Shown here: positions 8,070-18,352 of the stretch, one piece after another
Layout: each line of letters starts with the position of its first letter
How positions within the stretch are numbered: position 1 is the stretch's first letter
Assembly: GCA_019752555.1 (NCBI GenBank)
Contig: JAIELY010000014.1
Span: 31,024-95,023, forward strand
Direction of reading: 5' to 3'
Length of the DNA: 64,000 nucleotides
DNA from: Rhabdochlamydiaceae bacterium
Lineage (GTDB): Bacteria; Chlamydiota; Chlamydiia; Chlamydiales; Rhabdochlamydiaceae
Program-made: the position numbers and the translations under genes
Notes under the pieces: generated by a model
The model's database searches: none
What the model was told of the DNA's origin: nothing
Seen by the model: the letters and a program-made list of their open reading frames with translations, nothing else

Positions 8070-11000
8070 ATGTTGAACTTTCGAAAACTCAAACAGGACT
8101 TCTCCTCTAACATTGTAAAAGAAGGGAAGGAGTTGTACGATCGACAAAAAGTTGTCTCCGCAAAATTGTTGCACTTAGATCCTAAAATTATGCGGATTAG
8201 TGCAAAGGTGATGGGGCAATTTGAAAATTGTTACGAAAGTGAAATAGAGATCGATCGCATGGAGTGCGAGGCGATCGATTCGGATTGTGATTGTCCCTAT
8301 AATTATGATTGCCAGCATCTTGCTGCTGTATTGTTTTATCTTGAAGACCATCTCGACAAGATCCTTGTGGCGTTTTCTGATGAAAATGACTTAGAAGAGA
8401 TGACGGAAAAAGCGGGATTGGACAAGGAAGAGCAAGAGAAGCTGCTCGAAAAGATTAAAGAAGCCCAGAGTAAAGAGGTTCAGCGACAAGAAGAGCAGTT
8501 TCAGAAGCAGCTTCTTCAAGAATATGTGAACACTTCGCAGATCCTTGCGACCTCTCCTTTTTTTCGACCGATTGAAAAAGTGGAGGTTGATCGCGCGGAA
8601 TTTGCTCTTGTTTTTGCTCCGCTCTCTTTGCAAGAGGCTGAATCCAAAGGTGTGGTTGAGATTCAGCTGGCGCTTCGCCTTCCTTTTCGCTCGAAGCCCT
8701 TGCATATCGGTCACGTGAAACAATTTCTTGAGGCTTTGCGCTACGAAGAGCCTGTCTTTATTGGAGGAAAAAAACACTGTTTTTCTCTGCGCTCGTTTGA
8801 TGGGCCGCAGCAAGAGATTGTGCGGATGGTAAGGGATCATGCGATCTCTTTAGATAACGCCTCTTCTGAAAGGGCGCTTAGAGTTGCTCAAATTGAAATC
8901 GAAGTGTTTGGGATGATTTTAGCGCGGGCTTTTGAAATTGCTTCTCAGAATCATCAGGCGGGAAGTTATCATTCTCAAGAAGAGGATTTACCCGTTCTCC
9001 AAGGGCTCTATGAAGGATCGTTGGAAACGCCTTTGCGCTACTCTCCAGTGCCGGCGGGTCTTAGATTTTCTTTGGAATATATCGCTCCTCCAACATCCAA
9101 AATCTTGATCAATCCGACAATTATTGTAGGGGATCAGGTGATGACGCTCGAAGATGTGCGCTTTTTTGAGTGCGCCAAGCCCGGGATGCTGTGCCGAGGG
9201 GCTTATTATCGTTTTCCTGAAAATATCAATCGTCTTCACTTGCGCAATTTAAAACAAATTCGGGAAATGACAGTTCCTGAACCGCTTTTTGGTTCGTTTG
9301 TTGAGAATGCGATGCCGCAAATTGCTCGTTTTGCCGAGGTGGCAAATCAGCAGGTGATCGAAGGGTTTGTGACGCTTCCTTTTGTGGGAAGTGTTGAGGC
9401 AGTCTGCGATATCTCTTATTTAGATGGCGAATTAGATGCGACGCTGCATTTTATTTACGACGGAAACAGGGTCCCATCTGCTGCCACTCAACTCTCATAC
9501 GAAGATGTCTCTTCATTCATTACAGAACATGGCGTTTTGGCGCGTAATCTTGTAGAAGAGCGGCAGATCATTGAAGATCTCTTTCAAGACTTTTATTTTA
9601 ATACTGAGACAGCTGTCTATGTTGCCAAATCGGATAAAAAGATTGTGGAATTCATGACAGACGTGATTCCGCGTAATCAATCGCGGGTCAAGTTTAACTG
9701 TCCGCAAAATTTGACGGATCAGTTTCTTTATGATCAGACCCAGTTCACTCTTTCGTTGAGCCATACATCCCGCATCGATCAGTATGAGATCGCTCTCAAA
9801 GTAGACGGCGCTCTCAAGGGAGTAAAAGTGGATCAGCTTTGGGAGTGCATGGGTTCAAAGAAGTCGTTCATTGAGCTCGAATCGCCCCGCTCGAAAGGTA
9901 AGAAATCCGGCGAGGGGAGTAAGATGCCCAAAATTCTGGTCCTGGATTTAGATCGGATTAATGGGGTCATTCAGCTTTTTGATGAATTGGGCATTGAGGT
10001 GCTGGATAATTACAGCATGGAGCGCCCTTTGTGGAGTCTTGCTAACATCGATGCCGCACAATTTGAAGGGCTTCCCGTGCATTTTGAAATGAGTGAACAG
10101 CTCATCGAAATCCGAAAGCAGATGTTGGGCGAAAAGGTTTTATCTTTTACTGAGGTGCCAGTTGAGGTTAAAGCAACGCTTCGCTCGTATCAAGCAGAAG
10201 GGGTGCGCTGGCTTGAGCGTTTGCGGATGATGTTTTTAAATGGGATTCTAGCAGACGATATGGGACTTGGAAAAACGCTGCAGGCAATTGTCGCTTTAAC
10301 TCAGGTGATGAACCAGAAAAAGGGGCATGCGTTGATTGTTTGTCCTACCTCTCTTTTATACAACTGGAAAGAAGAGTTTGCTAAGTTTAATCCTAAGATG
10401 AAAGTGACAGTTGTGGATGGGATCCCTTCCAATCGGAAAAAATTGATTGAGCAGATTGGCAAGTACGATGTGCTTATCACTTCTTATACGCTATTGCAGA
10501 AGGATATCGAATCCTATCGCGCCCATTTTTTTCTCTACGTCTTTTTGGATGAGGCGCAGCACATTAAAAACCGAGGAACGCGCAATGCGAAATCGGTTAA
10601 AATGGTCAATGCGGAACACCGCGTGATTCTTTCGGGTACGCCCATTGAAAATTCTTTGGATGAATTATGGAGTTTATTTGATTTTCTCATGCCGGGATTT
10701 TTGGGGACCTACGATCGGTTTGTCGAAAAATATGTCCGTATTTCTGGAAAAGAACAGACGAAAAATCTCGAATATCTGCGAAAAAAAGTCGCTCCTTTCA
10801 TTATGCGCCGCATGAAAAGCGATGTGCTTGATGATTTACCTCCTGTATCTGAGATTGTCTATCATTGCCAGCTCTCTGATGTGCAAATGGAGCTCTACCG
10901 CTCTTATGCACAGTCGGCTCGAGACGAACTTGTTAAATTGGTCGAAAGAGATGGCTTTGATCGCGTTCAAATCCATGTGCTTGCAACCTTGACCCGTTTA

Positions 11001-11567
11001 AAACAGATTTGCTGCCACCCCGCTATTTTTGCTAAAGAAAAAGCTGAAATGGGAGATTCTTCTAAGTATGATCTTTTAGTAGAACTCTTGCAGACGCTTA
11101 TCGAAGGGGGCCATAAAACGGTGATCTTCTCTCAGTACACTCGAATGTTGCAAATCATGCGCCACGACTTTGAGGAGAGAGGGATCCGTTTTGTCTATCT
11201 CGATGGGTCGAGTAAAAATCGCCTTGAGGTTGTCAAACAATTTAATGAAGATGCGACAATTCCTGTGTTCCTAGTTTCTCTAAAAGCAGGCGGTACAGGT
11301 CTTAATCTTGTCGGGGCTGATACCGTGATCCATTATGATATGTGGTGGAATCCTGCGGTAGAAAGTCAAGCGACCGATCGGGTGCATCGCATCGGTCAGA
11401 AGAATTCAGTTTCCGCATATAAATTGATTACATTAGGAACAATTGAAGAAAAGATCGCGGAAATGCAAAAGAAGAAAAAAGGATTGGTCAAGAAAGTCGT
11501 AAGTTGCGATGATGAAGCAATTGCAAAGCTCACCTGGGAAGATGTTCTCGAGCTATTAAAGACCTAG
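8070..11567 (+). CDS. SNF2/SWI2-family DNA-dependent ATPase with N-terminal SWIM zinc finger
   Basis: Large RapA/SNF2-type translocase. I choose ATG 8070 (MLNFRKLK) over an upstream TTG at 8034; neither has a good ribosome site. A SWIM-type zinc finger (CDCPYN...CQHL) lies at about residues 75-90, followed by a long helicase-associated domain. The motor begins near residue 700: motif I DMGLGKT, motif II DEAQ, motif III SGTP, and a C-terminal helicase lobe with KAGGTGLNL and the DRVHRIGQ motif. It sits between the tRNA-Gly cluster and mreB, as in Chlamydia. A role in transcription recycling or chromatin-like DNA remodelling is inferred from the family; the exact substrate is unknown. Confidence 0.9.
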   Translation: MLNFRKLKQDFSSNIVKEGKELYDRQKVVSAKLLHLDPKIMRISAKVMGQFENCYESEIEIDRMECEAIDSDCDCPYNYDCQHLAAVLFYLEDHLDKILVAFSDENDLEEMTEKAGLDKEEQEKLLEKIKEAQSKEVQRQEEQFQKQLLQEYVNTSQILATSPFFRPIEKVEVDRAEFALVFAPLSLQEAESKGVVEIQLALRLPFRSKPLHIGHVKQFLEALRYEEPVFIGGKKHCFSLRSFDGPQQEIVRMVRDHAISLDNASSERALRVAQIEIEVFGMILARAFEIASQNHQAGSYHSQEEDLPVLQGLYEGSLETPLRYSPVPAGLRFSLEYIAPPTSKILINPTIIVGDQVMTLEDVRFFECAKPGMLCRGAYYRFPENINRLHLRNLKQIREMTVPEPLFGSFVENAMPQIARFAEVANQQVIEGFVTLPFVGSVEAVCDISYLDGELDATLHFIYDGNRVPSAATQLSYEDVSSFITEHGVLARNLVEERQIIEDLFQDFYFNTETAVYVAKSDKKIVEFMTDVIPRNQSRVKFNCPQNLTDQFLYDQTQFTLSLSHTSRIDQYEIALKVDGALKGVKVDQLWECMGSKKSFIELESPRSKGKKSGEGSKMPKILVLDLDRINGVIQLFDELGIEVLDNYSMERPLWSLANIDAAQFEGLPVHFEMSEQLIEIRKQMLGEKVLSFTEVPVEVKATLRSYQAEGVRWLERLRMMFLNGILADDMGLGKTLQAIVALTQVMNQKKGHALIVCPTSLLYNWKEEFAKFNPKMKVTVVDGIPSNRKKLIEQIGKYDVLITSYTLLQKDIESYRAHFFLYVFLDEAQHIKNRGTRNAKSVKMVNAEHRVILSGTPIENSLDELWSLFDFLMPGFLGTYDRFVEKYVRISGKEQTKNLEYLRKKVAPFIMRRMKSDVLDDLPPVSEIVYHCQLSDVQMELYRSYAQSARDELVKLVERDGFDRVQIHVLATLTRLKQICCHPAIFAKEKAEMGDSSKYDLLVELLQTLIEGGHKTVIFSQYTRMLQIMRHDFEERGIRFVYLDGSSKNRLEVVKQFNEDATIPVFLVSLKAGGTGLNLVGADTVIHYDMWWNPAVESQATDRVHRIGQKNSVSAYKLITLGTIEEKIAEMQKKKKGLVKKVVSCDDEAIAKLTWEDVLELLKT

Positions 11568-11581
11568 TTGATTTGAGGTTT

Positions 11582-12679
11582 ATGTCGAATAACAATTCAT
11601 TCTCTTTTAAAAATCTGTTTGGAAATACTGGCCGCAAGCTGATCGATAAAGCGGGGCAGATGTCGGGCCTTTTTTCCCACGATATTGGAATCGATTTAGG
11701 CACAGCGAATACGCTCGTCTATGTCCGTGGAAAGGGAATTGTGTTGGCTGAGCCCTCTGTCGTGGCTGTCGATTCTTCGACAAACGATGTTCTGGCTGTC
11801 GGTCACAAAGCAAAAGCGATGTTGGGAAAAACCCCGCGCAAAATTCACGCTGTCCGTCCTATGAAAGATGGGGTGATCGCTGATTTTGAGATCGTGGAAG
11901 GGATGTTAAAGGCCTTAATTAAACGTGTTACGCCTGCGCGTAGTTTATTCCGCCCTAAAATTCTCATTGCAGTGCCCTCTGGGATTACGGGTGTAGAAAA
12001 ACGCGCGGTGGAAGATTCTGCTCTGCGCGCTGGCGCCCAAGAGGTTCTGCTTATTGAAGAGCCCATGGCAGCTGCCATCGGTGTCGATCTGCCGGTTCAT
12101 GAACCCTCTGCGAATATGATCATCGACATCGGCGGGGGAACGACAGAAATTGCAATCATTTCTTTGGGCGGTATTGTCGAATCTCGCTCGCTAAGAATTG
12201 CGGGCGATGAGTTTGATGAGTGTATCGTCAATTATATGCGACGCACATATAATCTGATGATTGGTCCTCGCACAGCAGAAGAGATCAAAATGACGATCGG
12301 CTCTGCTTATCCTTTAGGGGATAATGAGCTTGAAATGGAAGTGCGCGGACGCGATCAGGTCGCAGGTCTTCCGATTACCAAACGGATTAACTCTGTTGAA
12401 ATCCGAGAGTGTTTAGCAGAGCCCTTGCAGCAGATTAATGAAGGAGTCAAGCTCGCCTTGGAAAAATGTCCTCCTGAACTTGCTGCAGACCTCGTTGAGA
12501 GGGGAATGGTGCTCGCTGGCGGCGGTGCTCTCATTAAAGGATTGGACAAATCATTAATCAAACAAACAGGTCTGCCTGTTATTGTAGCTCCTAACCCTCT
12601 TCTAGCTGTTTGTATGGGAACAGGAAAGGCTCTTGAATATCTCGATAAGTTCAAAAAGCGGCGTTCTGTTGCCCTTTAG
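11582..12679 (+). CDS. mreB: MreB, actin-like cell-shape and septum protein
   Basis: Actin-family ATPase. In chlamydiae, which lack FtsZ, MreB organises the division-site peptidoglycan ring. Motifs are readable: phosphate-1 GIDLGTANT, phosphate-2 IDIGGGTTE and the adenosine motif [11 protein letters not shown]. The start is ATG 11582 (MSNNNSFSF), 14 nt after the helicase stop; a TTG at 11573 in frame is unlikely. There is a short N-terminal extension before the actin fold (about 30 residues), similar in kind to the extended N-termini of chlamydial MreB. The tight spacing suggests cotranscription with the helicase and pckG. Confidence 0.95.
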   Translation: MSNNNSFSFKNLFGNTGRKLIDKAGQMSGLFSHDIGIDLGTANTLVYVRGKGIVLAEPSVVAVDSSTNDVLAVGHKAKAMLGKTPRKIHAVRPMKDGVIADFEIVEGMLKALIKRVTPARSLFRPKILIAVPSGITGVEKRAVEDSALRAGAQEVLLIEEPMAAAIGVDLPVHEPSANMIIDIGGGTTEIAIISLGGIVESRSLRIAGDEFDECIVNYMRRTYNLMIGPRTAEEIKMTIGSAYPLGDNELEMEVRGRDQVAGLPITKRINSVEIRECLAEPLQQINEGVKLALEKCPPELAADLVERGMVLAGGGALIKGLDKSLIKQTGLPVIVAPNPLLAVCMGTGKALEYLDKFKKRRSVAL

Positions 12680-12687
12680 AAGGTCCT

Positions 12688-14493
12688 ATGTCCGATCTCT
12701 CTTCGATAAAAACAAGGATATCCCATCCTCAATTAATCGCTTGGATCGAACAGGTGGCAAAGCACTGCCGTCCTGATCGGATCCATCTATGCACAGGTTC
12801 TTTGGAAGAGTATGAAGCGTTATGCCAAGAGCTTGTTAAAGTAGGCACTTGCGTTCCTCTAAATCCAGAAAAACGTCCTAATAGTTTTTGGTGCCACTCC
12901 TCTCCTGGGGATGTAGCGCGTGTCGAGGAGTCGACGTTCATTTGTTCCAGGAATAAAGAGGATGCAGGACCTACGAATAACTGGTGTGATCCTCAAGAAA
13001 TGCATGCTCTTTTAAATGCTCTTTTTGAGGGATGCATGGAAGGAAGAACCCTCTACGTTATTCCTTATTGCCTTGGGCCGCTAGACTCTGTTTTAAGCCG
13101 CTTTGGAGTGGAAATTACCGATTCTCCGTATGTTGTTTGCAATATGAGGATCATGACCCGGATCGGAACAGAGGTGCTCGAGCGACTCAAAAACGGCCCC
13201 TTTGTCCCGGGGCTGCATTCTGTAGGAGCTCCCTTAAAACCGGGAGAAAAGGATTGCTTCTGGCCTTGTAATTCTGAAAAGAAGTACATCGTTCACTTTC
13301 CCGAAGAGCGGAGCATCATCTCTTATGGGAGCGGTTATGGGGGAAATGCTCTGCTCGGTAAAAAAAGTTTTGCTCTTCGCATCGCATCTGTGATCGGGAA
13401 AGAAGAGGGATGGCTGGCAGAACATATGTTGATCATGGGTGTCACAGATCCCGACGGCAATAAAAAGTACTTTGCAGCAGCGTTTCCCAGTGCTTGCGGC
13501 AAGACGAACCTTGCGATGCTTCAGCCGACCTTGCCAGGATGGAAAGTGGAATGCGTCGGCGATGACATCGCCTGGATGCATTTTGGCCCTGACGGAAGGC
13601 TTTATGCGATCAATCCTGAAGCGGGCTTTTTCGGAGTGGCGCCTGGCACATCCTTCCGCTCAAATCCCTATGCGATGCAGTCGATTTCAAAGAACACTCT
13701 TTTTACCAATGTCGCATTAACCCCCGATGGGGATGTCTGGTGGGAAGGGATGACGCCGTCAGCTCCCAAGATGCTGACCGATTGGCTGGGTAATCCCTGG
13801 CATGCGTCCTCGGGAACAACAGCTGCCCATGCTAACGCTAGATTCACAGCTCCCGCTTCTCAATGTCCTGTCACAGACCCTGCTTGGCAAGATCCTCAAG
13901 GGGTGCCGATTTCAGGAATCATTTTTGGCGGCAGACGCGCTCAAACGGTGCCGCTTGTTTATGAAGCTTTAAGCTGGCAGCATGGCACATTCATCGGAGC
14001 CTCTGTTTCTTCAGAAATGACTGCCGCCGCAAAAGGCGTTGTTGGAAAGCTTCGGCATGATCCGTTCGCGATGCTTCCTTTTTGCGGGTACAATATGGGC
14101 GATTATTTTGCGCATTGGCTCAAAATGGGCGCTCAAGCAGACCCTCAGAAATTGCCTCGTATTTTTCATGTGAATTGGTTTCGCAAGGACGGAAGCCGGT
14201 TTTTATGGCCAGGGTTTGGCGATAATATCCGCGTTCTCAAATGGATGTGCGAGCGGATTGACGGAAGAAAAGATGCGACACTATCTGCTGCGGGCTATTT
14301 GCCAAAGCCAGAAGATCTCGATCTCTCTTTGCTTAACATCTCCTCTCAAGATTTGGAACAGTTATTGACAATCGATCCTGTTCTTTGGAAAGAGGAGCTA
14401 GCCTCTTTAAAAGAGTACTTCTCACAATTTAAAGAACGTCTGCCCGATGGGATTGTTCAAGAACTCGCAGCTGCTGAAATGAGGCTTTTGTGA
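12688..14493 (+). CDS. pckG: Phosphoenolpyruvate carboxykinase (GTP)
   Basis: Interconverts oxaloacetate and phosphoenolpyruvate with GTP, linking TCA intermediates to gluconeogenesis. The 601-residue length and motifs are those of the GTP class: the P-loop with its hyper-reactive Cys (PSACGKTN, about residue 268-275), the metal-binding region (VGDDIAWM) and the guanine-binding Phe-rich segment near [14 protein letters not shown]. It follows mreB by 8 nt and overlaps dtd by 4 nt. The order mreB-pckG is shared with Chlamydia. Confidence 0.96.
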   Translation: MSDLSSIKTRISHPQLIAWIEQVAKHCRPDRIHLCTGSLEEYEALCQELVKVGTCVPLNPEKRPNSFWCHSSPGDVARVEESTFICSRNKEDAGPTNNWCDPQEMHALLNALFEGCMEGRTLYVIPYCLGPLDSVLSRFGVEITDSPYVVCNMRIMTRIGTEVLERLKNGPFVPGLHSVGAPLKPGEKDCFWPCNSEKKYIVHFPEERSIISYGSGYGGNALLGKKSFALRIASVIGKEEGWLAEHMLIMGVTDPDGNKKYFAAAFPSACGKTNLAMLQPTLPGWKVECVGDDIAWMHFGPDGRLYAINPEAGFFGVAPGTSFRSNPYAMQSISKNTLFTNVALTPDGDVWWEGMTPSAPKMLTDWLGNPWHASSGTTAAHANARFTAPASQCPVTDPAWQDPQGVPISGIIFGGRRAQTVPLVYEALSWQHGTFIGASVSSEMTAAAKGVVGKLRHDPFAMLPFCGYNMGDYFAHWLKMGAQADPQKLPRIFHVNWFRKDGSRFLWPGFGDNIRVLKWMCERIDGRKDATLSAAGYLPKPEDLDLSLLNISSQDLEQLLTIDPVLWKEELASLKEYFSQFKERLPDGIVQELAAAEMRLL

Positions 14494-14954
14494 GAATCGT
14501 CATCCAGCGCGTCTCTCAAGCCTCAGTAGATGTCGATGGCGTCTGTGTTGGGGCCATTCAGAAAGGTGTTCTTGTCCTCTTTGGTGTTCACGCTCAAGAT
14601 TCTCCTGAACAAACTAGCTGGCTTGTCCATAAGCTCATTCATTTAAGGATCTTTCCTAACGAAGCCAAAAAAATGGACCGCTCTTTGCTTGATATTCAAG
14701 CAGAAGTGCTGATCGTCTCTCAATTCACGCTCTATGCAAATTGCTCAGCGGGAAGACGTCCTGAATTTACTCAAGCAGCGCCGCCGCAGACCGCAGAAAT
14801 GATCTATGAAAGATTTGTTGATGAAGTCAGAAAGCAAGGTCTCAAGGTCGAAACCGGAGTCTTTGGGGCTGACATGAAAGTCAGCCTCGTCAACGACGGT
14901 CCGGTGACCTTGATTCTAGATGCGCCTAGCGAGAAAAAATCTCTTGTTGTTTGA
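14490..14954 (+). CDS. dtd: D-aminoacyl-tRNA deacylase
   Basis: Hydrolyses D-amino acids (and mischarged Gly) from tRNA. It begins with GTG 14490 in a GTGA overlap with the pckG stop, implying translational coupling. The two family signatures are present: the SQFTLYA motif (active-site Thr) and the Gly-cisPro-type segment, here NDGPVT near the C-terminus. At 154 residues it is slightly longer than usual; the Ser-Glu-Lys-Lys tail runs 29 bp into the convergent ndk gene. Confidence 0.93.
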   Translation: MRIVIQRVSQASVDVDGVCVGAIQKGVLVLFGVHAQDSPEQTSWLVHKLIHLRIFPNEAKKMDRSLLDIQAEVLIVSQFTLYANCSAGRRPEFTQAAPPQTAEMIYERFVDEVRKQGLKVETGVFGADMKVSLVNDGPVTLILDAPSEKKSLVV

Positions 14955-15351
14955 AGAAGAATGCAATCTCGTTCTTTGCATTCTCAAGACTGTCTGAACC
15001 ATGTACTGCGTTTTTATCGATCGATTTAGCAAAGTCAGCGCGGATGGTGCCAGCTTCAGCTTCTTTAGGATTGGTAGCTCCCATTAAAGCGCGGTTCTTC
15101 GCGATGGCATCATCTCCTTCTAATACCATAATGAGTACAGGTCCTTCGATCATGAAGGCAACAAGCTCTTGGAAAAAAGGGCGGTGCGCATGCACAGCGT
15201 AGAATGCTTTTGCTTGCTCTGTTGTCATGTGGAGCATTTTTGCCGCAACAACTTTCAATCCACCTTTTTCAAAGCGAGAAATGATGGCCCCGATGTTATT
15301 TGCGGAAACGGCATCAGGTTTTAGAATTGAGAGTGTTTGTTCTTTCGACAT
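14926..15351 (-). CDS. ndk: Nucleoside diphosphate kinase
   Basis: Transfers gamma-phosphate between nucleotides through a phospho-His. The active-site His is in NAVHGSDS and the nucleotide-binding signature GATNPKEA is present. The start is ATG 15351 (MSKEQTLS), with AAGGAGATATCC directly upstream; an in-frame codon at 15375 precedes this ribosome site. The 141-residue product has normal length. The 3' end overlaps the convergent dtd gene by 29 bp. Confidence 0.96.
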   Translation of the reverse strand: MSKEQTLSILKPDAVSANNIGAIISRFEKGGLKVVAAKMLHMTTEQAKAFYAVHAHRPFFQELVAFMIEGPVLIMVLEGDDAIAKNRALMGATNPKEAEAGTIRADFAKSIDKNAVHGSDSLENAKNEIAFFFKQQEIFSR

Positions 15352-15482
15352 GGATATCTCCTTAGGGGATTTCAAATTTGGTAAAGCTATTTATTATAGA
15401 TGTCTGATAAATTAAATTCATCGAGTATTTTGCGCTCTCCCTATTGGCTCTATAAACAAACAATTTAAAGATCTAAAATAGA

Positions 15483-16574
15483 ATGACTTACGGAAATTAC
15501 CCCGATCTCTCGATGGTGGAAAAGATCTTGGTTGTCAAGATGCGCCACCATGGAGATGTTCTTTTAACTTCTCCCGTCTTTTCCAATTTAAAGCGCGCAG
15601 CTCCCCATGCCGCAATCGATGCCTTCCTTTATGCAGACACCCTTCCCATGTTAGAAGGGCATCCCGATATTTCCGATTTTCTTCTCTACGACCGTGGGTG
15701 GAAAAAGCTCTCTTTTCTAGCGAAGCTCTCCAAAGAGCTTTCTCTCTTAAAGCAGATTCGCAAAAACCGCTACGATATGGTGATTAACCTGACAGAAGGG
15801 GATAGAGGTGCTCTCGCAGCAAAAATTTCGGGTGCCAGGTTGCGCATTGGTATCGATAAACGCAGCTGCTATACCCACGTCGCCAAAAACTGCCCCCATC
15901 CCCGGCATACAGTCGAAAGACAACTCGATGTCTTGCGCCATATCGGCATTTTCCCAGATCCTCAAGAGCGGGACCTCTATTTGCATATCCCCCCTTTGGC
16001 AACTCAATCCATTCAGCAAATGCTTAAAAAACATGAGATGCAGCCGGGCGAGTACATCGTGATCCATCCCGTTTCTAGATGGCGGTTTAAATGCCTTTCC
16101 ACTTTGCAAATGGCACGCTTAATCACGACGCTGCACGGGATGGGTAAAAAGATCGTCTTAACTGCAGGTCCCGATGCCCAAGAGCGTCTTATGATCGATG
16201 AGATCCTCTCTCTTGCGCCGAATGTCCCCATTCTCAATCTCGCAGGTAAAATCTCTCTCAAAGAACTCGGCGCTGTCATCGCTTTAAGTCAAACGTTGAT
16301 TTGCGTTGATTCCGTGCCGCTTCATATCGCTTCCGCTGTCAAAACGCCGGTCGTTGTTCTCTTTGGGCCGACCTCTGAAAAAAACTGGGGCCCTTGGATG
16401 CATCCCCGTTCGCGCGTTGTCACTCAAAACTTTTCCTGCCGCCCTTGCTATCAAGACGGGTGCGGCGGCGGCAAGATGAGCGATTGCCTCTTTACCCTGC
16501 CAGAGAAGATGATTTTAAAAGCTCTCAAAGAAGTCGAATCCCAAGAATGTGTTTTGTGCAATGCAGGAGAATGA
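15483..16574 (+). CDS. Glycosyltransferase family 9 (heptosyltransferase-like)
   Basis: ADP-heptose:LPS heptosyltransferase superfamily (GT-B fold), cytoplasmic face of the inner membrane. Visible signatures are an N-terminal KMRHHGDVLLTSP segment (nucleotide-sugar transferase start), HPVSRWRFK around residue 195 and the C-terminal CVDSVPLHIASA plus FGPTSEKNWGPW motif, which is typical of RfaQ/WaaQ-type enzymes. The C-terminus has an unusual cluster of six Cys. Chlamydia LPS lacks heptose, so this gene suggests a larger core in this organism or another sugar acceptor. It overlaps the next gene (ATGA) and is probably cotranscribed with it. Confidence 0.85.
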   Translation: MTYGNYPDLSMVEKILVVKMRHHGDVLLTSPVFSNLKRAAPHAAIDAFLYADTLPMLEGHPDISDFLLYDRGWKKLSFLAKLSKELSLLKQIRKNRYDMVINLTEGDRGALAAKISGARLRIGIDKRSCYTHVAKNCPHPRHTVERQLDVLRHIGIFPDPQERDLYLHIPPLATQSIQQMLKKHEMQPGEYIVIHPVSRWRFKCLSTLQMARLITTLHGMGKKIVLTAGPDAQERLMIDEILSLAPNVPILNLAGKISLKELGAVIALSQTLICVDSVPLHIASAVKTPVVVLFGPTSEKNWGPWMHPRSRVVTQNFSCRPCYQDGCGGGKMSDCLFTLPEKMILKALKEVESQECVLCNAGE

Positions 16575-16576
16575 TC

Positions 16577-17215
16577 ATGACACGATGGATCCTATGTTTA
16601 TGCGCCGTGATTTTTCTTTCAATGGCGCCCGTTGCTGCTGAAATCCACGTCTTAGCGCTCTCTGGCAGTCTGCGTTCCGACTCTTATAACAAAAAGCTCG
16701 CACTCCACGCAGCAGAACTCGCCAAGCAAATGGGAGCTACTGTCACCGTAATCGATCTAAAAGATTATCCAATGCCTTTTTACGACGGTGATCTTGAAAA
16801 GGAGCAGGGGATGCCAGAAAACGCCCGCAAGCTGCGCGCGTTATTACGAAACAATCAGGCAATCATCATCGCCTCGCCAAATTATAATGGGTCCATCTCA
16901 GGTGTATTGAAAAATGCCCTCGATTGGGCCTCAAGAGGAGAAAACGGCGGCGAATCATTAGAGCCTCTCAAAGGCAAACCCTTTGCTCTCATGAGTACCT
17001 CTGCTGGGAAAAAAGGGGGTTCTAAAGGCTTGCCCCACCTGAGGCAAATTGTTGAAAAGTTAGGCGGCATTGTTGTTCCTACATTAGCCTCTATCCCTTT
17101 TGCAGCAAGTTATTTCTCTGATAGAGAGCGTCCTGAAAATCCTCAGTTGAAACAAGAGATCCATGAGCTTTTAGAATGGGCACAGAACCTCCCGTTATGT
17201 ACGGAAGGTTCTTAA
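16577..17215 (+). CDS. NADPH-dependent FMN reductase-like flavoprotein with signal peptide
   Basis: The flavodoxin-like reductase domain is clear: SGSLRSDSYNKKL (phosphate loop), the PMPFYDGD segment and SPNYNGSISGVLKNALDW (flavin-binding loop), with GSKGLPHLR further on. Before it lies an N-terminal hydrophobic segment ending in VAAE, which looks like a cleavable signal peptide. That is unusual for this normally cytoplasmic family. The start is ATG 16577 (after AGGAGA); ATG 16571 overlaps the upstream stop. The last 39 bases form part of a 96-bp direct repeat. An envelope redox role is inference. Confidence 0.85.
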   Translation: MTRWILCLCAVIFLSMAPVAAEIHVLALSGSLRSDSYNKKLALHAAELAKQMGATVTVIDLKDYPMPFYDGDLEKEQGMPENARKLRALLRNNQAIIIASPNYNGSISGVLKNALDWASRGENGGESLEPLKGKPFALMSTSAGKKGGSKGLPHLRQIVEKLGGIVVPTLASIPFAASYFSDRERPENPQLKQEIHELLEWAQNLPLCTEGS

Positions 17216-17272
17216 AGGTTAGCATTGAGGAGCCCTCAGAAACCGGGAAGTGAGTTCATGCATTTTCCTCAC
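17177..17272. repeat. Direct repeat copy A (partner 18256-18352)
   Basis: About 96 bp, roughly 90 percent identical by eye to 18256-18352 (a 1-base indel in a C run plus scattered substitutions). Copy A covers the reductase 3' end and, on the minus strand, a fragment matching the C-terminus of the 18299-18871 gene. Confidence 0.9.
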
Positions 17273-17299
17273 TCTAAGACAAAAACTTTCAAGGCTCGC
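17219..17299 (-). pseudogene. C-terminal fragment of a paralogue of the 18299-18871 gene
   Basis: In the minus-strand frame ending at 17219, about 17 codons match the C-terminus of the intact downstream gene (shared RVRK-HELTSRFLR), then the match fades and a TAG at 17300-17302 closes the frame. No start is present. The rest of 17300-17560 is very AT-rich and has no gene. Confidence 0.7.
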
Positions 17300-17560
17300 C
17301 TAAATTGTGTTAAACTTTCGCTTTGTATCAGTGACCATTAGTAATTTACTGGCCTTTACTTGAGAAAGCTTATTCTCTAATACAAGGCTTAAAATTCGTT
17401 ATCGCTCAAGCTTTTTGCTGCTCATATTTAGAAACTCCACTGCTTAAACCTCTCATTATATTTTTTTATGTAATGAGATATCATAATTCAAATTCGGAAA
17501 TTTCTAAATTGAATAAAATCAGAGTTTTATATTTTTATCATAAATAAACCAGAATAATAA

Positions 17561-17589
17561 TTGACCTTTAAGTTGTGTTTTTGTATAAC
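17561..17589 (+). promoter_or_regulatory. Promoter for the 17628 gene
   Basis: TTGACC (17561-17566) and TATAAC (17584-17589) are separated by exactly 17 nt. The region around the -10 box (GTTTTTGTATAAC) resembles the -10 region before the 52482 gene. Confidence 0.55.
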
Positions 17590-17627
17590 TATTTCTGTTT
17601 TTAATTAATTATGTTTAAGGATATTAA

Positions 17628-18155
17628 ATGTCTAGCGTTACTTTAGGAGATTTTCAGCCAATCAATACGTGGAAGCCAAATTTAGTTGGCCCAAAATGGG
17701 GAGATCGGGATCCCAAGTATTTAATTGATATGACAACAGGAAGAAGATATTGGAATGAGTCAGAGGGGTGTGTTGGTTTTAAGTGTTTTCTATTAACAGT
17801 AGGAACACCTATTGTTCATTCAGTTGCTTCTTTAGTAAGTGTTGCTCATAAAGTTATAAGATTGGTTGCTTTTTTTCATTTTTGGAAAGATGTAAAGGGT
17901 GAAAAAAAATATCCATTTGAAGAAAGATTAAATGATGTTGGAATGGATTTGCTAAGAGTCGTTACAACTCCCATTGTTTTCGTTGGTCTTGAATTGGCTG
18001 CGATATATGGAATTTTTGCACCCTATAACGGGAGAAAGCTATATGCTAGCATTGAAAGAGCACAATATGGCGGTTTTATTTTAGCTCCGTGTTTTCAGCC
18101 CGATCCAAAATACCATGCTTTAGGAGGAAATCCTGAAAAAAGAAATGCGTTCTAA
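17628..18155 (+). CDS. Hypothetical membrane-associated protein of chlamydial type
   Basis: The 175-residue product is not assigned to a function. It has two hydrophobic stretches (about residues 52-85, including Val/Ser/Ala runs, and about 105-130), a Trp-rich N-terminus and a C-terminal block GRKLYASIERAQYG...LAPCFQP. I associate that block with small paralogous proteins in environmental chlamydiae, but cannot check it here. ATG 17628 has a possible AAGGA site at 17617. Its promoter is at 17561-17589. It sits between the two copies of a direct repeat, so it may have arrived with, or survived, a duplication event. An Inc-like or envelope location is possible. Confidence 0.65.
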   Translation: MSSVTLGDFQPINTWKPNLVGPKWGDRDPKYLIDMTTGRRYWNESEGCVGFKCFLLTVGTPIVHSVASLVSVAHKVIRLVAFFHFWKDVKGEKKYPFEERLNDVGMDLLRVVTTPIVFVGLELAAIYGIFAPYNGRKLYASIERAQYGGFILAPCFQPDPKYHALGGNPEKRNAF

Positions 18156-18255
18156 TAAATTAATTATTTAATGGTTCTTCCTGTTTTAAGCTTCTCTTTC
18201 ATTTTCTAATGCATCAACAGCCTTAGAGAACGCCTCATCTGCTAGAGGAGCTAAA

Positions 18256-18352
18256 TGGGCGCAGAACCCCCCCGTTATGTACGGAAGGTTCTTAAAGGTT
18301 AGCGTTCAGGCGGCCTCAGAAATCGGGAAGTGAGTTCATGAATTTTCCTCAC
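18256..18352. repeat. Direct repeat copy B (partner 17177-17272)
   Basis: Lies about 1,080 bp after copy A. It contains a remnant of the flavin reductase 3' end (the frame ending PLCTEGS-stop at 18293-18295, not joined to any reductase sequence upstream) plus the true 3' end of the minus-strand 18299-18871 gene. Confidence 0.9.

Noticed and set aside
16394..16576. Long N-terminal extension of the flavin reductase frame
   Set aside because: It overlaps the glycosyltransferase gene in another frame and has no start signal; the signal peptide begins at 16577.
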